Shown here: in pieces, positions 1-7,411 of the stretch
How positions within the stretch are numbered: the stretch's first letter is position 1
Layout of the letters: each line of letters begins with the position of its first letter
NCBI RefSeq assembly: GCF_030815255.1
Contig: NZ_JAUSWN010000001.1
Location: forward strand, 124,001 to 188,000
Direction: 5' to 3'
Length of the DNA: 64,000 bases
DNA from: Hathewaya limosa
Lineage (GTDB): Bacteria > Bacillota > Clostridia > Clostridiales > Clostridiaceae
Position numbers and translations under genes: made by a program
The notes under the pieces: generated by a model
What the model was told of the DNA's origin: nothing
What the model saw: the letters and a program-made list of their open reading frames with translations, nothing else
Database searches by the model: none

Positions 1-190
1 TGAGTTAGCATCTGATATAGCTGACAAAGGAATTGTTATGACCGGTGGTGGAGCATTATTAAATGGGCTTGATAAGTTAATCCAAGATCATACTAAGGTA
101 CCAGTATATGTAGCAGAAGATAGTGTATCTTGTGTTGCATTAGGAACAGGGAAATCATTAGATTCCATAGAATATATGGGAAAAGAATAA
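1..190 (+). CDS. mreB: MreB/Mbl rod-shape protein, C-terminal end (partial)
   Basis: Reading frame open from base 2 to a TAA at 188-190, coding the last 62 residues of an actin-like protein. The conserved block GIVMTGGGALLNGLDK is the ADP-binding GGGA region found near the C-terminus of MreB and Mbl, followed by VAEDSVSCVALGTGK, also typical of the family. MreB filaments lie under the membrane and guide cell-wall synthesis. The rest of the gene is outside the window, so the paralogue (MreB, Mbl or MreBH) cannot be decided. Confidence 0.9.
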   Translation, partial: ELASDIADKGIVMTGGGALLNGLDKLIQDHTKVPVYVAEDSVSCVALGTGKSLDSIEYMGKE

Positions 191-219
191 TATATTATTA
201 AGTTATTATGTAAATAATA

Positions 220-259
220 AAAAAATACAAGCTATATTATAAATAGCTTGTATTTTTTT
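220..259. terminator. bidirectional terminator between mreB and yyaC
   Basis: AATACAAGCTAT and ATAGCTTGTATT form a 12-bp stem around a short AT loop, with A residues before and a T run after. It lies between two convergent genes and can serve both. Confidence 0.85.
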
Positions 260-261
260 AT

Positions 262-783
262 CTAAATTTTTAATGTATAAGATTTTTCTAAAGAAATACA
301 AATTTTTTTAGCCATATTCATGATAAAACTTAATCTAATACTTCTAGAATAAAAAGGTTCCGAATTATTATAGGAATCAACAACTGCTACTATGGATAGG
401 TTACCTACAGGAGGTAAATATTTTCCTACGCCTTTTCCAGGACATATGGGGTAATCTCTAATTATTATGTTACCTATATCTTCATCATCACTTAAACAAG
501 CATCTATTCCTATAATGTTATGATTGGGATATTCATTATTTATATAGTTTAAGTTTTCTTCTAAATTTAAGGCGTGAATAGGTTTGTTTAAGGAGCCAAA
601 TACTTTTAGAGGAAACTTTCGATCTATCAATAGAGAACCTACTAATGGACCTAAACAATCACCTATGCATCTATCAGTGCCTATACATACTATTATAGTT
701 TTTTCATCTATGGTTTTTTTTAAAGATTCAACTAGTGTATTTATACAGCGTTCATTTAAATAGTTAATACAAGTTTTATCCAC
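262..783 (-). CDS. yyaC: YyaC family spore protein (DUF1256), GPR-like protease paralogue
   Basis: A 173-residue protein. The block IGTDRCIGDCLGPLVG (residues 34-49), the IGIDACLS block around Asp93 and a later PGKGVGKYLPPVGN segment match the YyaC/DUF1256 family, which shares the fold of the germination protease GPR and is confined to spore formers. Its substrate is not known. The start is GTG at 783, with AGGAGGTG six bases upstream on the minus strand. It converges on mreB with a shared terminator. This assignment rests on motif recognition; enzymatic activity is not shown by the sequence. Confidence 0.88.
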   Translation of the reverse strand: MDKTCINYLNERCINTLVESLKKTIDEKTIIVCIGTDRCIGDCLGPLVGSLLIDRKFPLKVFGSLNKPIHALNLEENLNYINNEYPNHNIIGIDACLSDDEDIGNIIIRDYPICPGKGVGKYLPPVGNLSIVAVVDSYNNSEPFYSRSIRLSFIMNMAKKICISLEKSYTLKI

Positions 784-970
784 AAGGCACCTCCTAAATA
801 TAGCAGAGTTTTAAAGGATAGTATATAATATTACACTAATAAAAATATGTGAATGAAAGATTAAATATGAAGAAGGTGTAAAAAAACATATTAATTTTTA
901 GTAAAAAGGAGTATTATAAAGAAAATATAAGTATAAAGAAAGTAATCTTCTTAAATAAGGAGAAAACGAC

Positions 971-999
971 TTGAAATAAGAACCGTAAAAATGTATACT
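971..999 (+). promoter_or_regulatory. sigma-A-type promoter of the tRNA array
   Basis: TTGAAA (971-976), a 17-base spacer and TATACT (994-999), about 52 bases before the first tRNA. It is the best match to the vegetative consensus upstream of the cluster. Confidence 0.7.
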
Positions 1000-1044
1000 A
1001 CTTCTTGTCGGAAATACACGACAACAAAACATAATAAGTAGTAT
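995..1044. repeat. nested inverted repeats at the tRNA promoter
   Basis: Outer arms ATACTACTT (995-1003) and AAGTAGTAT (1036-1044) are a perfect 9-bp inverted repeat. Inside lies a second pair, TTGTCG (1005-1010) and CGACAA (1019-1024). The outer left arm overlaps the -10 box, so the whole structure would exist in DNA while only the inner hairpin would be in the transcript. The function is unknown. Confidence 0.6.
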
Positions 1045-1051
1045 TAAATAG

Positions 1052-1136
1052 GGATGAGTTCCCGAGTGGCCAAAGGGGGCAGACTGTAAATCTGTTGCGT
1101 TTCGCTTCGATGGTTCGAATCCATCCTCATCCACCA
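1052..1136 (+). tRNA. tRNA-Tyr (GTA), copy 1
   Basis: 85 bases with acceptor stem GGATGAG/CTCATCC, anticodon GTA in CTGTAAATC, a long class II variable arm, TTCGAAT in the T loop and an encoded CCA. This is the only Tyr copy with a Watson-Crick seventh acceptor pair (G-C). Confidence 0.97.
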
Positions 1137-1152
1137 TTATTTTAATACTTAT

Positions 1153-1228
1153 GCTGGCATGGCTCAATTGGCAGAGCAGCTGACTTGTAATCAGCAGGTT
1201 GTAGGTTCAATTCCTATTGCCAGCTCCA
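1153..1228 (+). tRNA. tRNA-Thr (TGT), copy 1
   Basis: 76 bases, acceptor GCTGGCA/TGCCAGC, anticodon TGT in ACTTGTAAT, encoded CCA. The T loop reads TTCAATT, where the other two Thr copies have TTCGATT. Confidence 0.97.
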
Positions 1229-1232
1229 ATTT

Positions 1233-1317
1233 GGAGGAGTTCCCGAGTGGCCAAAGGGGGCAGACTGTAAATCTGTTGCGTCTCGCTTCGATGGTTCGAA
1301 TCCATCTTCCTCCACCA
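1233..1317 (+). tRNA. tRNA-Tyr (GTA), copy 2
   Basis: 85 bases, acceptor GGAGGAG/TTCCTCC with a G-U at the seventh pair, anticodon GTA, encoded CCA. The variable arm has one base change (TCTCGC against TTTCGC in the other copies). Confidence 0.97.
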
Positions 1318-1341
1318 TTTTAAAAATAGAATATGTTTTGT

Positions 1342-1417
1342 GCTGGCATGGCTCAATTGGCAGAGCAGCTGACTTGTAATCAGCAGGTTGTAGGTTCGAT
1401 TCCTATTGCCAGCTCCA
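1342..1417 (+). tRNA. tRNA-Thr (TGT), copy 2
   Basis: 76 bases, acceptor GCTGGCA/TGCCAGC, anticodon TGT, encoded CCA. It is nearly identical to copy 1. Confidence 0.97.
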
Positions 1418-1422
1418 TTTTT

Positions 1423-1507
1423 GGAGGAGTTCCCGAGTGGCCAAAGGGGGCAGACTGTAAATCTGTTGCGTTTCGCTTCGATGGTTCGAATCCATCTTCC
1501 TCCACCA
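1423..1507 (+). tRNA. tRNA-Tyr (GTA), copy 3
   Basis: 85 bases, acceptor GGAGGAG/TTCCTCC, anticodon GTA, encoded CCA. Only five bases separate it from the preceding tRNA-Thr. Confidence 0.97.
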
Positions 1508-1528
1508 TTTTAAAAAAATATATTTTGT

Positions 1529-1604
1529 GCTGACATGGCTCAATTGGCAGAGCAGCTGACTTGTAATCAGCAGGTTGTAGGTTCGATTCCTATTGTCAGC
1601 TCCA
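1529..1604 (+). tRNA. tRNA-Thr (TGT), copy 3
   Basis: 76 bases, anticodon TGT, encoded CCA. The acceptor is GCTGACA/TGTCAGC, so one pair has changed on both sides from G-C to A-T compared with the other two copies. This compensatory change supports a functional gene. Confidence 0.97.
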
Positions 1605-1609
1605 TTTTT

Positions 1610-1694
1610 GGATGAGTTCCCGAGTGGCCAAAGGGGGCAGACTGTAAATCTGTTGCGTTTCGCTTCGATGGTTCGAATCCATCTTCATCCACCA
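1610..1694 (+). tRNA. tRNA-Tyr (GTA), copy 4
   Basis: 85 bases, acceptor GGATGAG/TTCATCC (seventh pair G-U), anticodon GTA, encoded CCA. It is the last gene of the array and runs straight into the terminator. Confidence 0.97.
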
Positions 1695-1724
1695 AGGACA
1701 TGTTTTCATGTCCTTTTATTTTTT
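1694..1724 (+). terminator. terminator of the tRNA array
   Basis: AAGGACATG and CATGTCCTT form a 9-bp stem with a TTTT loop, followed by a T-rich tail. The stem begins at the final base of the last tRNA. Confidence 0.88.
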
Positions 1725-1742
1725 ATCATTTAAATGTTTCTA

Positions 1743-1771
1743 TTGACCATGTAATAAGATTATGCTATGAT
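1743..1771 (+). promoter_or_regulatory. sigma-A-type promoter of the metK leader
   Basis: TTGACC (1743-1748), a 17-base spacer and TATGAT (1766-1771), located about 45 bases before the SAM riboswitch. Confidence 0.75.
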
Positions 1772-1816
1772 GAAGTTATAATGTAAATATAAAAAAATAA
1801 AAAATTAAATAAAATG

Positions 1817-1967
1817 CTCTTATCAAGAGAGGTGGAGGGAAAAGGGCCCTGTGAAACCCGGCAACCAGTGTATAAACACTAAGGTGCCAATTCCTGCAGA
1901 ATTTTATATCTGCAAGATAAGAGGTGGTAGATATTAACAACCTCTTCTTATTGAAGGGGTTTTTTTA
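1817..1967 (+). ncRNA. SAM-I (S-box) riboswitch with terminator, upstream of metK
   Basis: The aptamer runs from CTCTTATC (1817) to GATAAGAG (about 1923). It contains the S-box signatures AGAGAGGTGGAGGGA, GGCCCTGTGAAACCCGGCAACC and AAGGTGCCAATTCCTGCAG. The expression platform is a terminator, AACCTCTTC (1939-1947) pairing with GAAGGGGTT (1953-1961) before seven T residues. AAGAGGT (1919-1925, the 3' side of P1) can instead pair with ACCTCTT (1940-1946), giving an antiterminator. SAM binding should therefore stop transcription before metK, as known for this class. Confidence 0.95.
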
Positions 1968-2021
1968 TTAGGAAAAAAGGCCATGCTCTAGAAAAGATAA
2001 ACATTTTGGAGGGAGAATAAT

Positions 2022-3197
2022 ATGAGAAAGTTATTTACATCAGAGTCAGTTACAGAAGGACATCCAGATAAAATATGTGATCAAATTTCAGATGCTATTT
2101 TAGATGCTATTTTAGAAAAAGATCCTCAAGGTAGAGTTGCGTGTGAGACAACTTGTACAACTGGTGTTGTTTCAGTAATGGGGGAAATTACTACTAATTG
2201 TTATGTTGATATTCCTAAAGTTGTAAGAAAGACTGTAAGTGAAATAGGATATACAAGAGCTAAATATGGATTTGATGCAGAAACTTGTGCTGTTATGACA
2301 TCTATTGATGAACAATCACAAGATATTGCTATGGGCGTAGACGAAGCTTTAGAATCTAAAGAGGGTAAAATGGATACAATAGAAGCTATTGGTGCTGGAG
2401 ATCAAGGTATGATGTTTGGATATGCATCAAATGAAACAGCAGAATATATGCCACTTCCAATATCACTTGCTCATAAGTTAGCTTTAAGATTATCACAAGT
2501 TAGGAAAAATGGAACATTAGGATATTTAAGACCTGATGGAAAAACTCAGGTAACAGTAGAATATGAAGGTGATAAACCTGTTAGAATAGATACAATTGTT
2601 ATTTCAACTCAACACGGTCCTGATGTTACTCGTGAACAAATTGAAGCTGATTTAATAAAATATGTAATTAAAGAAATAGTTCCTGAGGAATTATTGGATG
2701 GAAATACAAGATATTTAATAAATCCAACAGGAAGATTTGTAATTGGTGGACCACAAGGTGATACAGGATTAACAGGAAGAAAGATTATAGTAGATACTTA
2801 TGGTGGAGCTGGAAGACATGGTGGCGGTGCTTTTTCAGGTAAAGATCCAACAAAGGTAGATAGATCTGCAGCATATGCAGCAAGATGGGTTGCTAAAAAT
2901 TTAGTTGCAGCTGGTATTGCTGATAAATTAGAAATTCAGTTAGCTTATGCTATAGGAGTTGCTAAGCCAGTATCTATTTGTGTTGAAACATTTGGAACAG
3001 GTAAGAAATCAGAAGAAGAGATTGTTGAAATAATTAATAAAGTATTTGATTTAAGACCGGCTGCTATAATTAAAGAACTAGATTTAAGAAGACCTATATA
3101 TAGACAAACAGCAGCATATGGCCATTTTGGAAGAATAGATGTTGATCTTCCTTGGGAAAGATTAGATAAAGTAGAGAAAATTAAAGAATTAATGTAA
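2022..3197 (+). CDS. metK: S-adenosylmethionine synthetase
   Basis: A cytosolic enzyme that makes S-adenosylmethionine from methionine and ATP. The 391-residue length is normal. Family motifs are present: GHPDK at residues 13-17, GAGDQG at 124-129, and the long glycine-rich GGAGRHGGGAFSGKD at 261-275 that holds the phosphates. The ATG follows GGAGGGAGAATA. It is a single-gene unit under an S-box riboswitch, so the enzyme's product shuts off its own gene, and a terminator follows directly. Nothing unusual is seen. Confidence 0.98.
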   Translation: MRKLFTSESVTEGHPDKICDQISDAILDAILEKDPQGRVACETTCTTGVVSVMGEITTNCYVDIPKVVRKTVSEIGYTRAKYGFDAETCAVMTSIDEQSQDIAMGVDEALESKEGKMDTIEAIGAGDQGMMFGYASNETAEYMPLPISLAHKLALRLSQVRKNGTLGYLRPDGKTQVTVEYEGDKPVRIDTIVISTQHGPDVTREQIEADLIKYVIKEIVPEELLDGNTRYLINPTGRFVIGGPQGDTGLTGRKIIVDTYGGAGRHGGGAFSGKDPTKVDRSAAYAARWVAKNLVAAGIADKLEIQLAYAIGVAKPVSICVETFGTGKKSEEEIVEIINKVFDLRPAAIIKELDLRRPIYRQTAAYGHFGRIDVDLPWERLDKVEKIKELM

Positions 3198-3215
3198 TTA
3201 AATATTTTATAAAGG

Positions 3216-3250
3216 ACACGATTACTCATTTATTTGGATAATCGTGTTTT
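3216..3250 (+). terminator. terminator after metK
   Basis: ACACGATTA pairs with TAATCGTGT over a loop of about 14 bases; TTTTCTAATTTT follows. Confidence 0.8.
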
Positions 3251-3318
3251 CTAATTTTATATAAATTTTATGTTATAATTTAATAATAAGAGTTATAAAA
3301 AAGTATGGGAGAGATTTT

Positions 3319-5529
3319 ATGTTTGAAATTATAGGTATAATAGAATCGATAATTTTTAAAAATGAAGAAAATGAATATACAGTAGCTAAATTAAAGGATG
3401 AAAAAGATGAACTTGTAACTATAGTTGGAACAATACCTTTTGTGAATGAAGGCCAAAATGTAAAAGTTACAGGTGAATGGAATGTTCATCCTAACTTTGG
3501 TAAACAGTTAAAAGTTAATTCATGTGAAGAAATTATACCTAAAACTTTAACAGGGATTGAAAAATATTTGGCTTCAGGCATAATTTCTGGAATAGGTCCT
3601 GTTACAGCAAAAAAAATAGTCTCACATTTTAAAGAAGAGACCTTAGATGTCTTAGATAATGATATTGATAGATTAGCCGAAATTGAAGGTATTGGGAAGA
3701 AAAAGATTAAATTAATATATGAATCATATTCTAGGCAAAGAGAATGTAGGAATATAATGATTTTTCTTCAACCTTACGGAATGACAGCTAATCAGTGTGT
3801 AAAAGTTTATAATAAATATGGGATTAGTGGAATAGATATAATAAAACAAAATCCATATAAGTTAGTAGAGGATATAGTAGGGGTAGGCTTTAAGACTGCA
3901 GATAAAATAGCACTAAATTTAGGAATAGAAAAAAATTCTCCTTATCGAATAAAAAGTGGAATAAAGTACTTGGTAAATGAATTTTGTTTGTTGGGAAATA
4001 CTTATATGCCAATGGGTGAATTGATGGAAAAAGGAGAAAAGGTTCTTTGTGTAGATAAAGAAGAAATTGAAAAGGCTATTTTTGAAGTAACTATGGCTGG
4101 CAATATTAAAGTTGAAAATATAGATGAACAAGAATGTGTTTTTACAATACCTTATTATTATAGTGAATTATCTGTAACAAAAAAGATTTTAAGTCTAACT
4201 ATGAGTTCTTATGATAAAGTTCATATTGATGTTGAAAAAGAAATAAAAAATTTTGAGAATGAAAATAATATTAAATTTGCTGTATCACAAAAAGAAGCCA
4301 TTTGTGGGGCATTTGAAAATGGTATGGAAATAATAACTGGTGGTCCAGGAACAGGAAAGACTACTATAATTAATTGTATAATAAGAATATTTGAAGAATC
4401 AGGATTAAGTGTAGGTATGGCGGCTCCTACGGGAAGGGCAGCTAAAAGAATGACGGAAGCAACGGGTAGAGAAGCTAAAACTATTCATAGACTTTTAGAA
4501 ATTGGATATAATGATGATGATAATATGCAGTTTTTGAAAAGTGAAGAGGATCCTTTAGAGTTTGATGTAATTATAGTAGATGAGGCATCTATGATAGATA
4601 TTCTTTTAATGAACAATTTATTGAAGGCAGTTTCTTTAGGAACTAGAGTCATAATTGTGGGTGATGTAGACCAATTACCATCAGTAGGTCCAGGAAATGT
4701 ACTTAGAGATCTAATAGAAAGTAAATGTGTAAATGTTGTTAGGCTAAAAGAAATTTTTAGGCAGGGAAAAGAAAGTATGATTGTCACTAATGCACATAAA
4801 ATAAATAATTCAGAAATGCCTATTTTGAATAAAAAAGACAATGATTTTTATTTTTTAAGATGTGAGGACAGGGAAAAAATTTTAAATACAACTTTAGAAC
4901 TTATACATAAGAGATTGCCTAAATTTAATGAAGCTTGGGATAATATGAAGGATATTCAAATTTTATCGCCAACAAGAAAAGGAGTTTTAGGTGTAGATAA
5001 TTTAAATAAAGAATTACAAAATATATTAAATCCTAAATCAAAAGCTAAAAGAGAAAAAGAATTTAGGGATACCATTTTTAGAGTTGGGGATAAAGTTATG
5101 CAAATAAAAAATAACTATTCTTTAAAATGGGATAAAATAGATACAAAAGAAGAAGGTATAGGGGTTTACAATGGAGATATTGGATATATTTCTAAAATAG
5201 ATGACGATGAAAATGTAATAGTTGTATTTGAAGATGATAGGATAGTTAAATATGAAAATACTTTCTTAGATGAATTAACTTTAGCATATGCAATTACTAT
5301 TCATAAAAGTCAAGGAAGTGAATTCCCAGTAGTTATTATACCTATATTTATGGGACCTCCTATGTTGATGAATAAGAATTTATTATATACAGGGATTACT
5401 AGAGCCAAGAAATTAGCAGTTTTAGTGGGTTCCCAAAAAGCGTTAAAGTTTATGGTTACAAATGATAGAAGTTTTGAAAGGTATTCCGCCCTTAAATGGA
5501 GGATAACAAATATTATAGAGGATTTTTAA
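3319..5529 (+). CDS. recD2: RecD2-like SF1B DNA helicase
   Basis: A 5'-3' DNA helicase of the RecD/TraA group, acting without RecBC in DNA repair and recombination. The 736-residue protein has an N-terminal OB-like segment, helix-hairpin-helix repeats around residues 85-190 (GIGPVTAKKI, IEGIGKKKI, GVGFKTADKI), Walker A GGPGTGKT at 341-348, DEASM as motif II, and the C-terminal AITIHKSQGSEFP and GITRAKK motifs of UvrD/RecD helicases. The N-terminal HhH extension marks RecD2 rather than RecBCD-type RecD. The start follows GGGAGAGATTTT. It is followed after 72 bases by comF. Confidence 0.94.
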   Translation: MFEIIGIIESIIFKNEENEYTVAKLKDEKDELVTIVGTIPFVNEGQNVKVTGEWNVHPNFGKQLKVNSCEEIIPKTLTGIEKYLASGIISGIGPVTAKKIVSHFKEETLDVLDNDIDRLAEIEGIGKKKIKLIYESYSRQRECRNIMIFLQPYGMTANQCVKVYNKYGISGIDIIKQNPYKLVEDIVGVGFKTADKIALNLGIEKNSPYRIKSGIKYLVNEFCLLGNTYMPMGELMEKGEKVLCVDKEEIEKAIFEVTMAGNIKVENIDEQECVFTIPYYYSELSVTKKILSLTMSSYDKVHIDVEKEIKNFENENNIKFAVSQKEAICGAFENGMEIITGGPGTGKTTIINCIIRIFEESGLSVGMAAPTGRAAKRMTEATGREAKTIHRLLEIGYNDDDNMQFLKSEEDPLEFDVIIVDEASMIDILLMNNLLKAVSLGTRVIIVGDVDQLPSVGPGNVLRDLIESKCVNVVRLKEIFRQGKESMIVTNAHKINNSEMPILNKKDNDFYFLRCEDREKILNTTLELIHKRLPKFNEAWDNMKDIQILSPTRKGVLGVDNLNKELQNILNPKSKAKREKEFRDTIFRVGDKVMQIKNNYSLKWDKIDTKEEGIGVYNGDIGYISKIDDDENVIVVFEDDRIVKYENTFLDELTLAYAITIHKSQGSEFPVVIIPIFMGPPMLMNKNLLYTGITRAKKLAVLVGSQKALKFMVTNDRSFERYSALKWRITNIIEDF

Positions 5530-5601
5530 AAAACAGAATAAAATTTTAAAAATATGGATATAGTCTAAGATGAAACATATCTCAAATTATTAGAGGAGAA
5601 T

Positions 5602-6261
5602 ATGGAAAAGTTAAATTTTTTAATTAATTCAATCTTAGACTTAATTTATTTTAAAGAAGGGTTTTGTTTAAGTTGTGGAAATGAGCTTTTTACAGAAAAA
5701 TTATTATGTAATGATTGTATAAAACGATTAAATTTATGCGTAGAAAAATTTAATATAGGAGAACATAAAGAAATTAAATGTTACACATGTTCAATATATT
5801 CTAAAACTATTAAAAAACTAATACTAAAGTTAAAATATAAAAATGGTTTTTCACAAGGAGAATTATTGAGTTCTTATATATATAGGTTAGTTTTAAGAGA
5901 AAAATTAAATTTTGATATGATAACATTTGTACCGTCTTCTAGAAAAAGAAAACGAGAAAGAGGATATAATCAATCTGAAATACTTGCTAAAAATTTAAGC
6001 AAACATATGAATATAAAATGTTATAAATTATTAATAAAAAATAAAGATACAAAGGATCAAATTGGATTAAATGAAGACCAAAGATGGGAAAATGTTAATG
6101 ATGTATTTTGTATTAATTCCAAGTATAATCTAAAACAAAAGAAAATTTTAATTATAGATGATGTTATTACAACAGGTGCAACAGTTTATAATTGTAGTAA
6201 AGAATTGCTTAGAAATGGTGCAAGTGAAGTTATTGTAATAGGTGTTGCAAGAAATATATAA
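5602..6261 (+). CDS. comF: ComF family phosphoribosyltransferase-like protein
   Basis: A cytosolic protein of the ComF family, in competent bacteria needed for handling incoming single-stranded DNA. The 219 residues start with a zinc-finger-like set of cysteines (C22, C25, C36, C39) and end with a type I phosphoribosyltransferase PRPP loop, IIDDVITTGAT (about 184-194). The RBS AGAGGAG precedes the ATG. It lies 72 bases after recD2 and may be co-transcribed. Adjacency to a helicase fits a DNA-metabolism role. The biochemical activity of the PRTase fold in this family is not settled. Confidence 0.9.
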   Translation: MEKLNFLINSILDLIYFKEGFCLSCGNELFTEKLLCNDCIKRLNLCVEKFNIGEHKEIKCYTCSIYSKTIKKLILKLKYKNGFSQGELLSSYIYRLVLREKLNFDMITFVPSSRKRKRERGYNQSEILAKNLSKHMNIKCYKLLIKNKDTKDQIGLNEDQRWENVNDVFCINSKYNLKQKKILIIDDVITTGATVYNCSKELLRNGASEVIVIGVARNI

Positions 6262-6513
6262 TATATCCTCATAGAATTATATTATAGCATAAATTGAATA
6301 AAAAATCATATGTCCTATAATAGGGCGTTACTATAAAAGAGTATGAAAATAGAAGAGTGAGAGGCATAATTTTATTTAATTTTCTGTAAATTACTTCAAA
6401 ACTAATTGTTATTTTATTAATTTCATTATAAAATGTATACAACAACAAAATAAAACCCAAAAAATTTAATTAAACTAATGCAAAGTTTTAGTTTAAGAGA
6501 GGGGCTGTGAAAT

Positions 6514-7047
6514 ATGGAAGTTAAAATAATTGGTAAAAACATCCAGGTTACAGAAGCATTAAAAGAAGTCATTACTAAAAAATTGGCTAGGCTTGACAAA
6601 TATTTTAAAGACGAAGTAGTAGCTCATGTGGTTTTAAGTGTACAAAAAGGAAATCATAAAGCAGAAATAACTATTCCTTTTAATGGAGGGGTTGTAAGAT
6701 CAGAAGAAGCAAATGATGATATGTATAAATCAGTTGATTTAATCTTAGATAAAATAGAAAGGCAAATTAGAAAGCAAAAAACTAAATTACAAAGGAAACT
6801 TCACGAAGAATCCTTAGTCTTTTCTCTAATCCCAGAAGATGATAAATATAAAGATAAGGAAGAACCAAAAATAGTTAAAACTAAAAAATTTGCCATGAAA
6901 CCTATGGTAGCAGAAGAAGCTATTTTACAAATGGAACTTTTGGGTCATAATTTCTTTGTATATATGGATGCTGAAACTTCAGAAGTAAATGTTATATATA
7001 AAAGAAAAGATGGTAATTATGGATTAATTGAACCAGATTTTCAATAA
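6514..7047 (+). CDS. hpf: long-form ribosome hibernation promoting factor
   Basis: It binds 30S subunits and pairs 70S ribosomes into inactive 100S dimers in slow growth. The 177 residues carry the N-terminal RaiA/HPF domain (1 to about 100, starting MEVKIIGKNIQVTEALKEVI), a charged linker and the C-terminal dimerisation domain (about 120-177, PMVAEEAILQMELLGHNFFVY, ending in NVIYKRKDGNYGLIEP). The two-domain length identifies the long form. The ATG follows GAGAGGGGCTGTGAAAT. A small AT hairpin (TTAAACTA / TAGTTTAA, about 6471-6497) sits just before the RBS. The 252-base gap to comF shows no other gene, so hpf is probably transcribed separately. Confidence 0.95.
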   Translation: MEVKIIGKNIQVTEALKEVITKKLARLDKYFKDEVVAHVVLSVQKGNHKAEITIPFNGGVVRSEEANDDMYKSVDLILDKIERQIRKQKTKLQRKLHEESLVFSLIPEDDKYKDKEEPKIVKTKKFAMKPMVAEEAILQMELLGHNFFVYMDAETSEVNVIYKRKDGNYGLIEPDFQ

Positions 7048-7070
7048 TTAATATTTAGTTTATTATATAG

Positions 7071-7103
7071 AATCAGTGAGTAGCAATGCTCACTGATTTT
7101 TAA
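7071..7103 (+). terminator. terminator after hpf
   Basis: AATCAGTGAG and CTCACTGATT form a perfect 10-bp stem with an 8-base loop, followed by TTTAATT. Confidence 0.88.
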
Positions 7104-7134
7104 TTACAATATTAAGAAAATTTTGGTTAAAAAA

Positions 7135-7275
7135 CTGTAAAAAGTAAATAATATTAATGCAAATTTTATAATTGAATATATTTACATTAATACTTTTATA
7201 ATATATTATAAAATAGAACATTCTAAATAATTTATAAATATTATTTAGAATAAACTGTAAAAAGTTTATTCTAAA
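7135..7275. repeat. cluster of palindromes upstream of the secA promoter
   Basis: The 300 bases before secA hold no gene. Within 7135-7275 lie a 20-base perfect palindrome TTTTATAATATATTATAAAA (7194-7213), a 12-bp inverted repeat ATTCTAAATAAT/ATTATTTAGAAT (7220-7231 and 7240-7251), and a second 12-bp inverted repeat TTAGAATAAACT/AGTTTATTCTAA (7245-7256 and 7263-7274). The second reuses part of the first, so the two stems exclude each other. All lie before the predicted secA start site. CTGTAAAAAGT also occurs twice (near 7135 and 7254). Confidence 0.6.
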
Positions 7276-7284
7276 CTAATAAAG

Positions 7285-7313
7285 TTGAATAGTAAAATTT
7301 TAAATGATATAAT
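7285..7313 (+). promoter_or_regulatory. sigma-A-type promoter of secA
   Basis: TTGAAT (7285-7290), a 17-base spacer and TATAAT (7308-7313), about 100 bases before the secA start codon. Confidence 0.7.
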
Positions 7314-7411
7314 TTAAAATTATAATAAGAAATATAGATAAAGAGTTAATAAAAGTAGAGTAAAAGATATTTTAAAATAATAATGGAATAAGATTGCGAG
7401 GATGGCGAAGT

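Noticed and set aside
898..1533. Open frames of 89 and 66 codons over the tRNA array
   Set aside because: They run through tRNA genes and their spacers; the repeats create similar frames by chance and no RBS fits.
6269..6460. 63-codon minus-strand frame between comF and hpf
   Set aside because: TTG start without a ribosome binding site, low-complexity hydrophobic composition from AT-rich DNA, no family recognised.
7394..7411. TTG start giving SecA six more residues
   Set aside because: It lies within the ribosome binding site region; ATG 7412 has GAGG at a correct distance and gives the normal SecA N-terminus.
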